Source of the DNA: Halobacillus_A sp043497005
GTDB taxonomy: Bacteria > Bacillota > Bacilli > Bacillales > Halobacillaceae
Length of the DNA stretch: 64,000 nt
Assembly: GCF_043497005.1 (NCBI RefSeq)
Contig: NZ_JBIEKE010000001.1
Span: forward strand, 1,458,756 to 1,522,755
Direction: 5' to 3'
Each line of letters starts with the position of its first letter. Position 1 is the first letter of the stretch. This document shows positions 50,746 through 59,922 of this stretch, one piece after another. The notes below the pieces were generated by a model that saw nothing but the letters and a program-made list of their open reading frames with translations, was not told the DNA's origin and did no database searches. Made by a program: the position numbers and the translations under genes.

Positions 50746-51532
50746 TTAAGGGTTGTTTCTGGCGTCTGGTAAATCTTCAGCTTTTTCGATGATTTCTTAT
50801 GGAACTTCAATTTCATTTACTTCATTAAAATTGCTATAACTTCCATTCTTTGTTTGATGGATAGAGGTTTCTTCACCTTCCATATTCACGATAAAGCTCA
50901 TCTTCGCTTCCAATTGTTTCGGATAGTAACTTTCTTTATCTATTTCAAAAGTGTAATTTACTTGTTTAACTGTTATTCCTTCAAAGCATATTCCGGCATA
51001 ATACCTTCCGGGAGCATTTCATTGACAGATTCCTCATTTAAAGCCTGAATGTTTTCCCCTTCTGAGCTAAAAGGAAGGAATTTTCTTCCAAGTTGAATTC
51101 ATCTACTTCGAGGATTTCTAGTTGGTTTACAGGGGGCTGTTCTTCTGTACTAATCTGATCCATTAACGAGTTCTTCTGGAGCTTTATACCAGCTTTCTTC
51201 GCCAGGAACAGTCATATACATGCTGTCTTCCGTATAATACTCTTCCATGGATTGGCACATGAATTCATTGGTTTGATAAAAATTAACAGGATCCATTTGC
51301 ATATCGGAATTCATAGTAGTCTGTAAAGGGATTCCATTTGGTATTCCTTCTTCAGCATCCTTAGATTATATGTTCATCTTTTGACTCATTTCCATGTCCA
51401 TAGAGAAGCTGTCTAACTCTTCAGAAGCTGCAGCTCGAATACTTCTTTATCTTTCTCTCCTTCTGCACTTGAACAAGCAGAATCAAAAAAGAGAAGGCTG
51501 AATACAGCCAATGTAAATATATTATTTCTCAT
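50746..51532 (-). pseudogene. Decayed DUF6612-like lipoprotein gene
   Basis: Read on the minus strand, GGAGCC... and ATG 51532 start a lipoprotein signal (MRNNIFTLAVFSLLFFDSAC). Recognisable pieces then continue in shifting frames: ELDSFSMDMEMSQKMNI, SMEEYYTEDSMYMTVPGEE, NYTFEIDKESYYPKQLEA and KNGSYSNFNEVNEIEVP. I count at least four frameshifts and two in-frame stops, one replacing the residue after IEVP (TAA at 50797-50799). The order of pieces matches secreted LolA-like DUF6612 lipoproteins. It cannot encode an intact product. Confidence 0.85.
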
Positions 51533-51707
51533 CAGGAGCCTCTTTTAATGTTGGTTGAATCTATACGATTAACTAACAGAAGGTTTCAATTAAGTGAAGA
51601 TTTGTGTAACACAAGTGTAATATTCACTATTGTTTTTAATCTGCAGAGCTTATGATACGATTTAATGCAGAAGTACATAACTAGATATTAAAGGCAGATG
51701 AGCTAAC

Positions 51708-52187
51708 GTGAAAACTTTTTATGATTATTACAGAAATCAAGTGAAACTCTCTTTTGAGGATCACCCATTCTCAACTGCACCAAAGCATGTTTGGGTTATT
51801 TGCCGATTCAAGAACCAGTGGCTTCTTACAAAGCATAAAGATAGAGGTTTGGAATTTCCTGGCGGCAAAGTCGAAAAAGGAGAAGGAGCTAAAGATGCAG
51901 CTGTGCGTGAAGTGAAAGAAGAAACGGGGGCAGAGGTAGAGAACCTCCACTATATCGGCCAGTATTATGTAGCAGGTAAAGGCGGCACCATTGTAAAAAA
52001 TGTATACTACGCGAGCATTTCTGAACTTATTGAGCGGCCTCATTATTATGAAACAGAGGGTCCTGTATTGCTTGCTCATATACCTGAAAGTATAAAAAGT
52101 AATGCTCTTTACAGCTTCATGATGAAGGATGAAGTCTTAACAGAGTGTTTAAAAGTCATTAAAAATAAACATATGGACGCTCATTAA
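51708..52187 (+). CDS. ytkD: Nudix nucleoside triphosphatase YtkD
   Basis: A 159-residue Nudix hydrolase; B. subtilis YtkD hydrolyses (oxidised) purine nucleoside triphosphates and limits mutation. The Nudix box GGKVEKGEGAKDAAVREVKE, continuing ETGAEV, is complete (about 50-72). The GTG start at 51708 matches the family N-terminus. It precedes pckA convergently, as in B. subtilis, and ends at a shared terminator. Confidence 0.92.
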   Translation: MKTFYDYYRNQVKLSFEDHPFSTAPKHVWVICRFKNQWLLTKHKDRGLEFPGGKVEKGEGAKDAAVREVKEETGAEVENLHYIGQYYVAGKGGTIVKNVYYASISELIERPHYYETEGPVLLAHIPESIKSNALYSFMMKDEVLTECLKVIKNKHMDAH

Positions 52188-52216
52188 AAAACCGTGCATC
52201 CCATGCACGGTTTTTT
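52186..52216. terminator. Bidirectional terminator between ytkD and pckA
   Basis: Fourteen-bp arms AAAAAACCGTGCAT and complement with a CCC loop. Confidence 0.94.
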
Positions 52217-52245
52217 CTATATATTAAGGAAATGAGGAAAAATAA

Positions 52246-53838
52246 TTATTCTTTGCCGTAATTCGGTCCTGCATTCGCAATTTCAGTACTTGCATGTTTA
52301 AACTTCTTGAAATTCTCATGGAATTGATTGGCAAGTTCATGAGCTTTTTCATCGTATGCTTGAGAATCCTCCCACGTTTTCCTAGGAATTAATACATCAT
52401 CAGGAACTCCTGGACAATGAACTGGAATGTTTAAGCCAAATACAGGATCGGTATACGTGTCCGCGGAATTTAATTCTCCTTCGAGTGCCGCGTGAATCAT
52501 TGCTCGTGTGTAGGTGAGTTTCATTCTCTGACCTTCTCCATAAGGCCCACCTGTCCATCCTGTATTTACTAAATAGACGTCTGAATTAAACTGGTCTATT
52601 TTTTCTCCGAGCATTTCTGCATAAACAGAAGGAGCTAATGGAAGAAATGGAGAGCCGAAACAAGCGGAGAACGTTGCCTGGGGGGAAGTTACCCCTCGTT
52701 CGGTTCCTGCCAATTTGCTGGTATAGCCGCTAAGAAAGTGATACATCGCTTGTTCTTTCGTTAACTTACTTATAGGGGGGAGCACGCCAGTTGCGTCAGC
52801 CGTAAGGAAAACAATCGCATTTGGATGACCCGCCACACTTGGAACAATAGTGTTCTTAATATGGTGAAGCGGGTAGGCAGCTCTCGTATTTTCAGTTAAC
52901 GTTGTGTTGTCATAATCAGGCTGCTGTGTTCCTTCTTGTAAAATAACATTTTCCAATACAGCGCCAAAATGAATAGCATCAAAGATTTGAGGTTCTTTCT
53001 CATAAGAAAGGTTGATGCATTTTGCATAACAGCCGCCTTCTATATTAGAAATTCCATAATTCGACCAGGCATGTTCATCATCTCCAATTAGTTTACGATC
53101 GGGGTCTGCCGATAAAGTTGTTTTTCCCGTTCCTGAGAGCCCGAAGAAAAGAGCGACATCTCCTTCTTTACCAACATTAGCTGAACAATGCATTGAGAGC
53201 ACGTTTTGTTTAGGTAAGACATAGTTCATAACTGAAAAAATAGATTTTTTGATTTCCCCGGCATATTCCGTTCCTCCGATTAGCACGACTCGGTGTTTAA
53301 AGGAAATCATAATGAAAGCTTCTGAGTTTGTACCATCTACTTCGGGATCAGCTTTAAAAGTTGGTGCAGAGATGACAGTAAATTCAGCATCATGGTGATT
53401 TAAATCGTTTTGGTCAGGACGAATAAACATTTGGTGAGCAAATAAGTTATGCCAGGCGAACTCATTAATCACTCGTAAAGGTAGGCGGTATCTTTCGTCT
53501 GCACCGGCAAAACCGTTAAATACAAAAAGTTCATCACGTTTTTTTAAATAGTCCAACACCTTATGATAAAGCTTTATAAAAGTGAGTTCGTCAATGGACT
53601 GATTGACTTTTCCCCAATTTACATTCTTAGTAGATTCTTCATCCTTAACAATAAATTTATCGTGTGGAGAACGACCAGTATATTCACCTGTAGTTGCTTG
53701 AACCGCTCCACTATTAGTCAGGGTGCCTTCTTTACGTGAAAGGATTTTTTCTACTAGTTGTGGGACTGATAATTGGTGATGAACATTTGATTCATTTAAT
53801 AGTTGAGATAAATCAGACATCTGATTAATTGCGCTCAT
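52246..53838 (-). CDS. pckA: Phosphoenolpyruvate carboxykinase (ATP)
   Basis: A 530-residue gluconeogenic enzyme converting oxaloacetate and ATP to PEP. The kinase-1a P-loop is GLSGTGKTTLSADP and the metal/oxaloacetate region MISFKHRVVLIGGTEYAGEIKK. Further marks are IGDDEHAWSN and NTGWTGGPYGEGQRMKL. AAAGGCGGG lies before ATG 53838. It is divergent from the metK leader. An inverted repeat at 53897-53927 overlaps its probable promoter region. Confidence 0.96.
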   Translation of the reverse strand: MSAINQMSDLSQLLNESNVHHQLSVPQLVEKILSRKEGTLTNSGAVQATTGEYTGRSPHDKFIVKDEESTKNVNWGKVNQSIDELTFIKLYHKVLDYLKKRDELFVFNGFAGADERYRLPLRVINEFAWHNLFAHQMFIRPDQNDLNHHDAEFTVISAPTFKADPEVDGTNSEAFIMISFKHRVVLIGGTEYAGEIKKSIFSVMNYVLPKQNVLSMHCSANVGKEGDVALFFGLSGTGKTTLSADPDRKLIGDDEHAWSNYGISNIEGGCYAKCINLSYEKEPQIFDAIHFGAVLENVILQEGTQQPDYDNTTLTENTRAAYPLHHIKNTIVPSVAGHPNAIVFLTADATGVLPPISKLTKEQAMYHFLSGYTSKLAGTERGVTSPQATFSACFGSPFLPLAPSVYAEMLGEKIDQFNSDVYLVNTGWTGGPYGEGQRMKLTYTRAMIHAALEGELNSADTYTDPVFGLNIPVHCPGVPDDVLIPRKTWEDSQAYDEKAHELANQFHENFKKFKHASTEIANAGPNYGKE

Positions 53839-53896
53839 ATGTGTCTACCCGCCTTTACTTTAAAGATTTGGTGCTACTTTGAGATAAAGTATAACA

Positions 53897-53927
53897 CATT
53901 CAATTTATTAGTCCATACTATTGAATG
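53897..53927. promoter_or_regulatory. Inverted repeat upstream of pckA
   Basis: CATTCAAT (53897-53904) and ATTGAATG (53920-53927) are perfect 8-bp arms 15 bases apart, 59-89 bases before the pckA start. A minus-strand TATACT lies next to the proximal arm. It may be an operator for a gluconeogenic regulator; the protein is unknown. Confidence 0.35.
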
Positions 53928-54358
53928 AAATTGCTTTCTTTTTATTTTATTAATCATTGAGCTATATTGTTATTGATGGAAAGTAATCGGCATTGTGAAA
54001 ATCGTTTAGGAGACAAAACTGTTGATTGACTTATCAGAGCAAAAGGAATTTAAGGTATTGGATCAGTTTTTCGTACTGCTCTGAAATTGTTTCAAAATCT
54101 TGAGGGCATGTTTGAGGTTGAATCTTATTACAGGGATAGTATCACTAAAAAAATTCAAATAGTAGCACCAATAAGGAAGCCTTGTAGAGGCTATTAAACA
54201 ATAAACGGCTCTAACTTTATGGATAGGTCTTATAATGTCTATTCCCGGACTAGGTAATAAAAGAAACTTATTTTATCGAGATGGTTATAATCGTTATAAA
54301 ATGATTAAAGACACGTGGCAAAAACGGCTCCTGTTCCCTTTCATAATGGGAAAACTAA
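53928..54358. other. Intergenic region without supported gene
   Basis: No complete gene. TCAGAGCA (54034-54041) and TGCTCTGA (54077-54084) form an 8-bp inverted repeat. Two short open stretches on the plus strand, beginning LIDLSEQKEFKVLDQFF near 54022 and FEVESYYRDSITKKIQ near 54111, could be gene debris, but the evidence is thin. Confidence 0.3.
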
Positions 54359-54387
54359 TTGACATGGTTGCGGGATTTCGATACTAT
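54359..54387 (+). promoter_or_regulatory. SigA promoter of the metK leader
   Basis: TTGACA (54359-54364), 17-base spacer and TACTAT (54382-54387), about 18 bases before the SAM aptamer. Confidence 0.75.
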
Positions 54388-54404
54388 TAGTCCGAACGGA
54401 TACT

Positions 54405-54524
54405 CTCTTATCCAGAGTGGTGGAGGGACAGGCCCAATGAAGCCCGGCAACCCGTCAGACATCTGACATGGTGCCAACCTGCAGCAAGATCCCTATTTTT
54501 CCAGGAGATCTTGGACGATAAGAG
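54405..54524 (+). promoter_or_regulatory. SAM-I riboswitch (S-box)
   Basis: The P1 stem CTCTTATC (54405-54412) pairs with GATAAGAG (54517-54524). Inside are the canonical AGAGTGGTGGAGGGA, AGCCCGGCAACC, GGTGCCAACCTGCAG and a closing GATCTTGGACGATAAGAG. Excess S-adenosylmethionine should cause termination before metK. Confidence 0.97.
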
Positions 54525-54539
54525 CGAAAGGAATAAGTA

Positions 54540-54568
54540 CCTTTCCTCTTTTAGAAGGAAGGGTTTTT
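54540..54568 (+). terminator. Regulatory terminator of the SAM riboswitch
   Basis: CCTTTCCT pairs with AGGAAGGG (one T-G), 8-base loop, five T. It lies between the S-box and metK. Confidence 0.85.
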
Positions 54569-54715
54569 CTTTATGTACACAATATACATCCTTTCATATA
54601 ATAATTTATTTAACTATAAAAAAACGAGAAGTTTTCCTTTAAGTTAAACTTCTATAAACATACTGGAAAGAGTTCCGTCCAAACTTTGTATTTACAGAAG
54701 GAGGAGTTTTAAAGA

Positions 54716-55915
54716 ATGCCTGCTAATCGCCGGTTATTCACATCAGAATCAGTAACAGAGGGGCATCCTGATAAAATCTGTGATCAAATTTCTGATGCGA
54801 TATTAGATGAAATTTTAAAAAACGACCCTAATGCAAGGGTGGCATGCGAAACTACAGTAACAACAGGACTCGTCTTAGTTTCAGGGGAAATTAGTACAAA
54901 TACGTACGTGGATATTCCCGCTATCGTTCGAAGAACAATAAAAGAAATCGGTTATACGAGAGCCAAGTATGGTTTTGATGCCGATACTTGTGCCGTACTA
55001 ACGGCTATAGATGAACAGTCACCAGACATTGCTGGTGGTGTGGATGTAGCATTGGAATCAAGGGAAGGTCAGATGAGTGAAGATGAAATAGAAGCTATAG
55101 GGGCAGGAGACCAAGGCTTAATGTTTGGTTTTGCGAATAACGAAACGGAAGAATTAATGCCTCTTCCTATTTCTTTAGCACACAAAATTGCAAAACGCCT
55201 ATCCGACGTAAGAAATGATGGTACTTTAAGTTATTTACGCCCTGATGGTAAAACACAAGTTACTATCGAATATGATGAAAAGGATCAGCCTGTAAGAGTC
55301 GATACAATAGTGATTTCAACTCAGCACGCTGAAGAAATCACCTTAGAGCAAATTCAGCACGATTTAAAGAAACATGTTATTAATCCTGTGGTTCCTAGTC
55401 AGCTGATTGACGAACAAACAAAGTATTTCATTAATCCCACTGGACGATTTGTAATTGGTGGACCTCAAGGAGATGCAGGATTAACAGGACGAAAGATTAT
55501 TGTGGACACTTACGGCGGATATGCTCGCCACGGCGGAGGAGCTTTTAGTGGGAAAGATGCAACTAAGGTAGACCGTTCAGCAGCCTACGCTGCTCGTTAC
55601 GTAGCGAAAAACATAGTTGCTGCGAAATTAGCTCAATCCTGTGAAGTACAGCTTGCTTACGCTATTGGAGTAGCTCAGCCTGTATCTATTTCAATCAACA
55701 CATTCGGCACTGGTAAAGTACCTGAAGAGATGCTTGTTTCAGCTGTACGAGAATTGTTTGACTTACGACCGGCAGGCATTATTAAGATGCTTGATCTTAG
55801 ACGTCCCATTTATCGTCAAACCGCAGCTTATGGTCATTTTGGCCGGACAGATATTGAGTTTCCATGGGAACAAACAAATAAAGCTGAGTTATTAAAAGAA
55901 AAGCTGAATAAATAA
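54716..55915 (+). CDS. metK: S-adenosylmethionine synthetase
   Basis: A 399-residue enzyme making SAM from methionine and ATP. Signatures are TEGHPDKICDQISDAILD, GAGDQGLMFGFA and GGGAFSGKD. GGAGGAG precedes ATG 54716. The S-box upstream closes a feedback loop on its own product. It ends at a bidirectional terminator shared with ytoA. Confidence 0.97.
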   Translation: MPANRRLFTSESVTEGHPDKICDQISDAILDEILKNDPNARVACETTVTTGLVLVSGEISTNTYVDIPAIVRRTIKEIGYTRAKYGFDADTCAVLTAIDEQSPDIAGGVDVALESREGQMSEDEIEAIGAGDQGLMFGFANNETEELMPLPISLAHKIAKRLSDVRNDGTLSYLRPDGKTQVTIEYDEKDQPVRVDTIVISTQHAEEITLEQIQHDLKKHVINPVVPSQLIDEQTKYFINPTGRFVIGGPQGDAGLTGRKIIVDTYGGYARHGGGAFSGKDATKVDRSAAYAARYVAKNIVAAKLAQSCEVQLAYAIGVAQPVSISINTFGTGKVPEEMLVSAVRELFDLRPAGIIKMLDLRRPIYRQTAAYGHFGRTDIEFPWEQTNKAELLKEKLNK

Positions 55916-55916
55916 T

Positions 55917-55951
55917 AAAATGGGCGCCGTTTAATGATCGGCGCCCATTTT
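55917..55951. terminator. Bidirectional terminator between metK and ytoA
   Basis: Thirteen-bp arms AAAATGGGCGCCG and complement, with a 9-base loop. Confidence 0.93.
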
Positions 55952-55952
55952 A

Positions 55953-56468
55953 TTAGGAAGACTGCATGCCTTTGTAAACCTGGCCTTTATCTACATAACT
56001 AGCTCTTATCCGGTTCAGTTCTTGGTAATCTTCTTCAGTTAAATCACGTACAACTTTTGCTGGTCTTCCCAAAGCCAAGGTGCGTGGAGGGATAACTTTT
56101 CCAGGTGGTACGAGACTTCCGGCTCCAATAAAAGCCTGTTCACCAATTTCTGCACCATCCAAAATTATCGACCCCATTCCAATGAGTGCTTTCTCTTTAA
56201 TATGGGCAGAATGTAAAGTAACCTGATGTCCTACCGTTACCCCATCTTCTATTTTTAGTGGGATATCAGGGCTTTGGTGAAGCATACTTAAGTCTTGGAT
56301 ATTTACTTTATTTCCAATATAAACTGGAGCTACATCTCCCCTGATGACTGTTTTAAACCAAACACTACATAAGGATCCAATCGTAACATCCCCTGTAATC
56401 ACTGCGTCGTCAGCAATAAAGGCGCTATCGTCTATCATCGGCCTCTTTCCTTTATATTCGTAAATCAT
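55953..56468 (-). CDS. ytoA: Gamma-carbonic anhydrase family protein YtoA
   Basis: A 171-residue left-handed beta-helix (hexapeptide repeat) protein of the gamma-CA/YrdA type. Putative zinc ligands are in SMLHQSPDIP, TVGHQVTLHSAH. The repeats run from about residue 12 to 140, followed by a C-terminal helix. Catalytic activity has not been shown for many members, so carbonic anhydrase is a family label. Confidence 0.88.
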   Translation of the reverse strand: MIYEYKGKRPMIDDSAFIADDAVITGDVTIGSLCSVWFKTVIRGDVAPVYIGNKVNIQDLSMLHQSPDIPLKIEDGVTVGHQVTLHSAHIKEKALIGMGSIILDGAEIGEQAFIGAGSLVPPGKVIPPRTLALGRPAKVVRDLTEEDYQELNRIRASYVDKGQVYKGMQSS

Positions 56469-56532
56469 AGCGAACCCCCTTATAATTATGATAAATTCAG
56501 TATAACAAATAGAGGATAGGGAGAACGATGGA

Positions 56533-57303
56533 ATGACAGGTGAAAAAAGAGCTACGATTATAATAGTGCATGGAGCCTTTGAACACGCAGGCCGTTATGT
56601 CCATTTAGTAAAAAAGCTGGAACAAGATGGCTTTGAAGTTAAGATAAATGATCTTCCAGGCCAAGGTATGTCAGAGGGCAAGAAAGGACATATTCGATCC
56701 TTTAATGATTACATAAAAAAAGTGAGCGAGTGGGTCGAAGAAGCGGACAAAGATTTACCTGTCTTTTTGTTAGGGCATAGTATGGGGGGGCTTATTGTAA
56801 CAAGAACACTTCAACAATTAAAAATAACTGTAGACGGCGTTATATTATCCTCTCCAGCTTTTAGTATAAAAAATGGAGCGAGCAAACCCATGGAAGTTTT
56901 ATCGAGAGGATTAAATATCGTGTGGCCTGCCTTTAAGGTATCATCTTCTTTAGCGCCAGAGACGGTTACAACCAATCAAGAAATGATCGCAAGTGATCAA
57001 AGTGATCCATTAATCATTGATAAAGTGTCCGTAAGATGGTACATCGAATTTCAACGCTCGATAAAAAAAGCTTTTAAAGAGGTAAAATATTTTCCTGATA
57101 TCCCATTACTTATTATGCAGGCAGGAGATGACTTGATTGTAGACCGCCGACGAACATATCAATGGTTCAATTTAGTGTGTACTTCCGAAAAATTTTATAA
57201 AGAGTGGCCTGGCTACTATCATGAAATATTTAATGAAGTGAAGTGGCAGCAACCATATCTTTATTTGTATAATTTTATACAACAGCAACTGATCAAGCAG
57301 TAA
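56533..57303 (+). CDS. ytpA: Alpha/beta hydrolase, YtpA-like lysophospholipase
   Basis: A 256-residue serine hydrolase of the monoglyceride lipase/lysophospholipase type. The oxyanion motif is IIIVHGAFEHAGRYV, the nucleophile elbow LLGHSMGGLIV, Asp lies in QAGDDLIVDRR and His in YYHEIFNEV. B. subtilis YtpA is linked to making the phospholipid antibiotic bacilysocin. It lies 14 bases before ytpB and is probably an operon with it. Confidence 0.87.
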   Translation: MTGEKRATIIIVHGAFEHAGRYVHLVKKLEQDGFEVKINDLPGQGMSEGKKGHIRSFNDYIKKVSEWVEEADKDLPVFLLGHSMGGLIVTRTLQQLKITVDGVILSSPAFSIKNGASKPMEVLSRGLNIVWPAFKVSSSLAPETVTTNQEMIASDQSDPLIIDKVSVRWYIEFQRSIKKAFKEVKYFPDIPLLIMQAGDDLIVDRRRTYQWFNLVCTSEKFYKEWPGYYHEIFNEVKWQQPYLYLYNFIQQQLIKQ

Positions 57304-57317
57304 AAGGAGAGGTTAAT

Positions 57318-58391
57318 GTGGGTGAGAAAGTTCCTACACGTGCATTCCCATTAATGGTTCGCGTTTATAAGCAAGTTTTTCCTTATGTTCACAAACAATT
57401 GAGTCACTGGAGAAAAAAAGCCGAAGCCATACCAAACCAAGAATTAAAAGACCAGGCAGTAGCCAGCATTAAATTAAAAACGTTTCATTGTGAGGGGGGC
57501 GGGATTTATTCTCTGCTTGCTAAAGAAAATTGGAGGGAGGCTGTGCAGTTTATTGTAGCATATCAAACCATCAGTGATTACTTAGATAATCTGTGCGACC
57601 GGAGTACCTCAATGGATCCTCAGGATTTCCGTATGCTGCACCATTCTATGACTGATGCTCTTAATCCATCTAATGAACTTAAAGACTACTATTATTACAG
57701 AGAGGATAAGGACGATGGAGGTTATTTACATTCCTTAGTGCTGACGTGTCAAAAAGTTTTAAGAAATGTGCAGGACTATCCAAAGGTGAACGCCTATACT
57801 ACTCAGTTAGGCGGTTTATATAATGACTTGCAAGTAAATAAACATGTACGGGTAGAAGAGAGAATCCCAAGGCTTAAAAGCTGGTATGAACATTATCGGA
57901 AAGAATGTCCGCATCTAGAATGGTATGAATTCTCTGCCTGTACGGGATCCACATTGGGGATATTTTGTTTAGTCTCGTACACACTTAGTGGTGATATGAC
58001 GGAACAATTAGCTGAGAAAGTCACAAGCAGTTACTTTCCTTATATGCAGGGTCTCCACATCTTGCTTGATTATTATATCGATCAAGAAGAAGATGAGAAA
58101 GAAGGAGATCTAAACTTTTGCGCGTACTATGAACATGAAGAATTAATGAAAGAGCGATTCGTTTATTTCGTCGAACAAACCAACCGCTCAATTAAAGACT
58201 TACCACACCCTTCATTTCACGAAATGATCCATGAGGGGCTGGTAGGTTTATATTTAGCCGATCATAAAGTGAAAACGTTAAACCAGGCAAAGGGGTTTGT
58301 GAAATCACTCCTGCGAGCTAGTGGAAGGAAAGCCACTTTCTTTTACTTCAATACTAAAATGTATAATAAACTAAGAGCCATCCATTCATAA
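57318..58391 (+). CDS. ytpB: Tetraprenyl-beta-curcumene synthase-like protein YtpB (DUF2600)
   Basis: A 357-residue all-alpha terpene cyclase. B. subtilis YtpB cyclises tetraprenyl diphosphate to tetraprenyl-beta-curcumene, a C35 terpene precursor. An Asp-rich motif reads SDYLDNLCDR near residue 90, and the second metal region DYYIDQEEDEKEGD near 250. The GTG start at 57318 lies five bases after AAAGGAGAGG. The partner cyclase SqhC is not in this window. Confidence 0.88.
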   Translation: MGEKVPTRAFPLMVRVYKQVFPYVHKQLSHWRKKAEAIPNQELKDQAVASIKLKTFHCEGGGIYSLLAKENWREAVQFIVAYQTISDYLDNLCDRSTSMDPQDFRMLHHSMTDALNPSNELKDYYYYREDKDDGGYLHSLVLTCQKVLRNVQDYPKVNAYTTQLGGLYNDLQVNKHVRVEERIPRLKSWYEHYRKECPHLEWYEFSACTGSTLGIFCLVSYTLSGDMTEQLAEKVTSSYFPYMQGLHILLDYYIDQEEDEKEGDLNFCAYYEHEELMKERFVYFVEQTNRSIKDLPHPSFHEMIHEGLVGLYLADHKVKTLNQAKGFVKSLLRASGRKATFFYFNTKMYNKLRAIHS

Positions 58392-58964
58392 TTACTTCTT
58401 TTCAACGGCAACTATAAATGGTGGAAAATTTTTTTGATTGATAAACCCATATTGCAAGACGCTGTAATCTTTTTGATCAAGGTGTTGAACATACTCGAGG
58501 AGAGCATCTTTTTCCTCTTTGCCTCCTGGATGTCCATGATAAACTACTAAAACAATGAGACCCCCTGGGGCTAAATGCTCTAAAATTAAACTTACTGAAG
58601 AAATGGTTGGGTCTGGTTTAGTTACAACCGATTTGTCACTGCCCGGGAGGTAACCTAAGTTAAAGATGGCTGCTTTTAGACGGGAAAGAGCTTCATCAGG
58701 AATAGTTGATTCGATTTGGTCATGACTCACTTGAAAGAGTGTAGATCGATCAGCTAAATGGTTGCTCTGCAATCTTTCAAGTGTATGGTCAATCGCCTGC
58801 TTTTGAATGTCATATCCATATACATGTCCTGTCGAACCTACAAACTTACATAATTGAACCGTATCGTGTCCATTGCCGCAAGTACCGTCAATAGCTACAT
58901 CACCTTCAGTTAGCGCTTCTTTTATTAATTCATGAGCAAAGGGTAAAACTCGTTTTAGTTTCAT
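58392..58964 (-). CDS. mnmM: tRNA mnm5s2U-type methyltransferase MnmM (YtqB)
   Basis: A 190-residue class I SAM-dependent methyltransferase. Motif I is VAIDGTCGNGHDTVQLC, followed by VYGYDIQ, FNLGYLPGSDK and a C-terminal FPPFIVAVEKK. B. subtilis YtqB (MnmM) completes 5-methylaminomethyl-2-thiouridine at the tRNA wobble base. GGAG lies before ATG 58964. It abuts ytpB stop-to-stop with no gap. Confidence 0.88.
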   Translation of the reverse strand: MKLKRVLPFAHELIKEALTEGDVAIDGTCGNGHDTVQLCKFVGSTGHVYGYDIQKQAIDHTLERLQSNHLADRSTLFQVSHDQIESTIPDEALSRLKAAIFNLGYLPGSDKSVVTKPDPTISSVSLILEHLAPGGLIVLVVYHGHPGGKEEKDALLEYVQHLDQKDYSVLQYGFINQKNFPPFIVAVEKK

Positions 58965-59048
58965 AAATGTGGGGCTCCTTTAAATAATACTAAATACTGA
59001 ATTATTTTAGCATGAACCATCTGTTTATAAAAGAAAGGGAGAGGGTTA

Positions 59049-59918
59049 ATGAACGTACGATTGATAAAGGCTCATTCTTCACATGTTAATCAACTAAAAT
59101 ATCATCCGGATGAACGTTTTCTTCTTTCGGCGGGATTTTCTGGAGAGTTGTTTTTATGGGATATAGATACACAAGAAAAAATACAAGAATATAAAGGTCA
59201 TGAGAAAACAGTTAATTGTATTCAATGGATTGACGATGGACGGAAGCTGATTTCAGCCTCAGGGGATGGAAAGATACTAATGCATGAAATCTCAGCCTCC
59301 TCCCCTTTTAAAAGCTGGCAGGATTTAAAGTCAGGAGTCAGTCATCTTCGTTTTACATATGATGGACGCTTTTTGCTGACGAGTAACAAATCATCAATGT
59401 TAAGAGTTAGAGAATGGCCTGAAGGAGATGTAGTGGAAAAGTTTAAAAGTGATCAACAGAACAGCGGGGTTCTAGCTGCTGCTACAAAGGAACTTCATGC
59501 TATAATAGGAGGGGGCGGCTCAAAACTCAGACGTTTTTTAATACCTTCAGGGGAAGTGTTAGCAGAATTCGAAGGACACGAGCGTGCTACTATGAATGTT
59601 GAATTTTTTGATTCTGACCGCCATGGTGTGTCTACAGGGTTTGATGGCAAGTTAATTCTGTGGGACATGGAAGCGCACCAAAAGTTAGAGTCGCACTCCA
59701 TAGGGGGTGAAGGGTATTATACAATAGCCATTTCACCAGATGAAAAAGAGGTAGCTATAGCCATGCCATATCGATTAACCAGGGTTCAATTAGAAAATTT
59801 AAAAATGCAGCATTATGATCTCACTGCAAAAGGAAATTACTGTGTTGACTACTTACCTGGCGGAAAGCAGTTGGCTATAGCATCTGCGGATAAAACGATC
59901 AGACTCGTTGAATTGTAA
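59049..59918 (+). CDS. WD40-repeat beta-propeller protein
   Basis: A 289-residue cytosolic protein made entirely of WD40-like repeats with no signal peptide or added domain. Seven blade-ending motifs can be read: LFLWDID, ILMHEIS, LRVREWP, LRRFLIP, LILWDME, TRVQLEN and IRLVEL, with GH dipeptides such as YKGHEKTVNC and FEGHERATMNV. Seven blades give a closed propeller. Such stand-alone WD40 proteins are uncommon in bacilli. It probably acts as a protein-binding platform; partner unknown. Confidence 0.85.
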   Translation: MNVRLIKAHSSHVNQLKYHPDERFLLSAGFSGELFLWDIDTQEKIQEYKGHEKTVNCIQWIDDGRKLISASGDGKILMHEISASSPFKSWQDLKSGVSHLRFTYDGRFLLTSNKSSMLRVREWPEGDVVEKFKSDQQNSGVLAAATKELHAIIGGGGSKLRRFLIPSGEVLAEFEGHERATMNVEFFDSDRHGVSTGFDGKLILWDMEAHQKLESHSIGGEGYYTIAISPDEKEVAIAMPYRLTRVQLENLKMQHYDLTAKGNYCVDYLPGGKQLAIASADKTIRLVEL

Positions 59919-59922
59919 AGCT

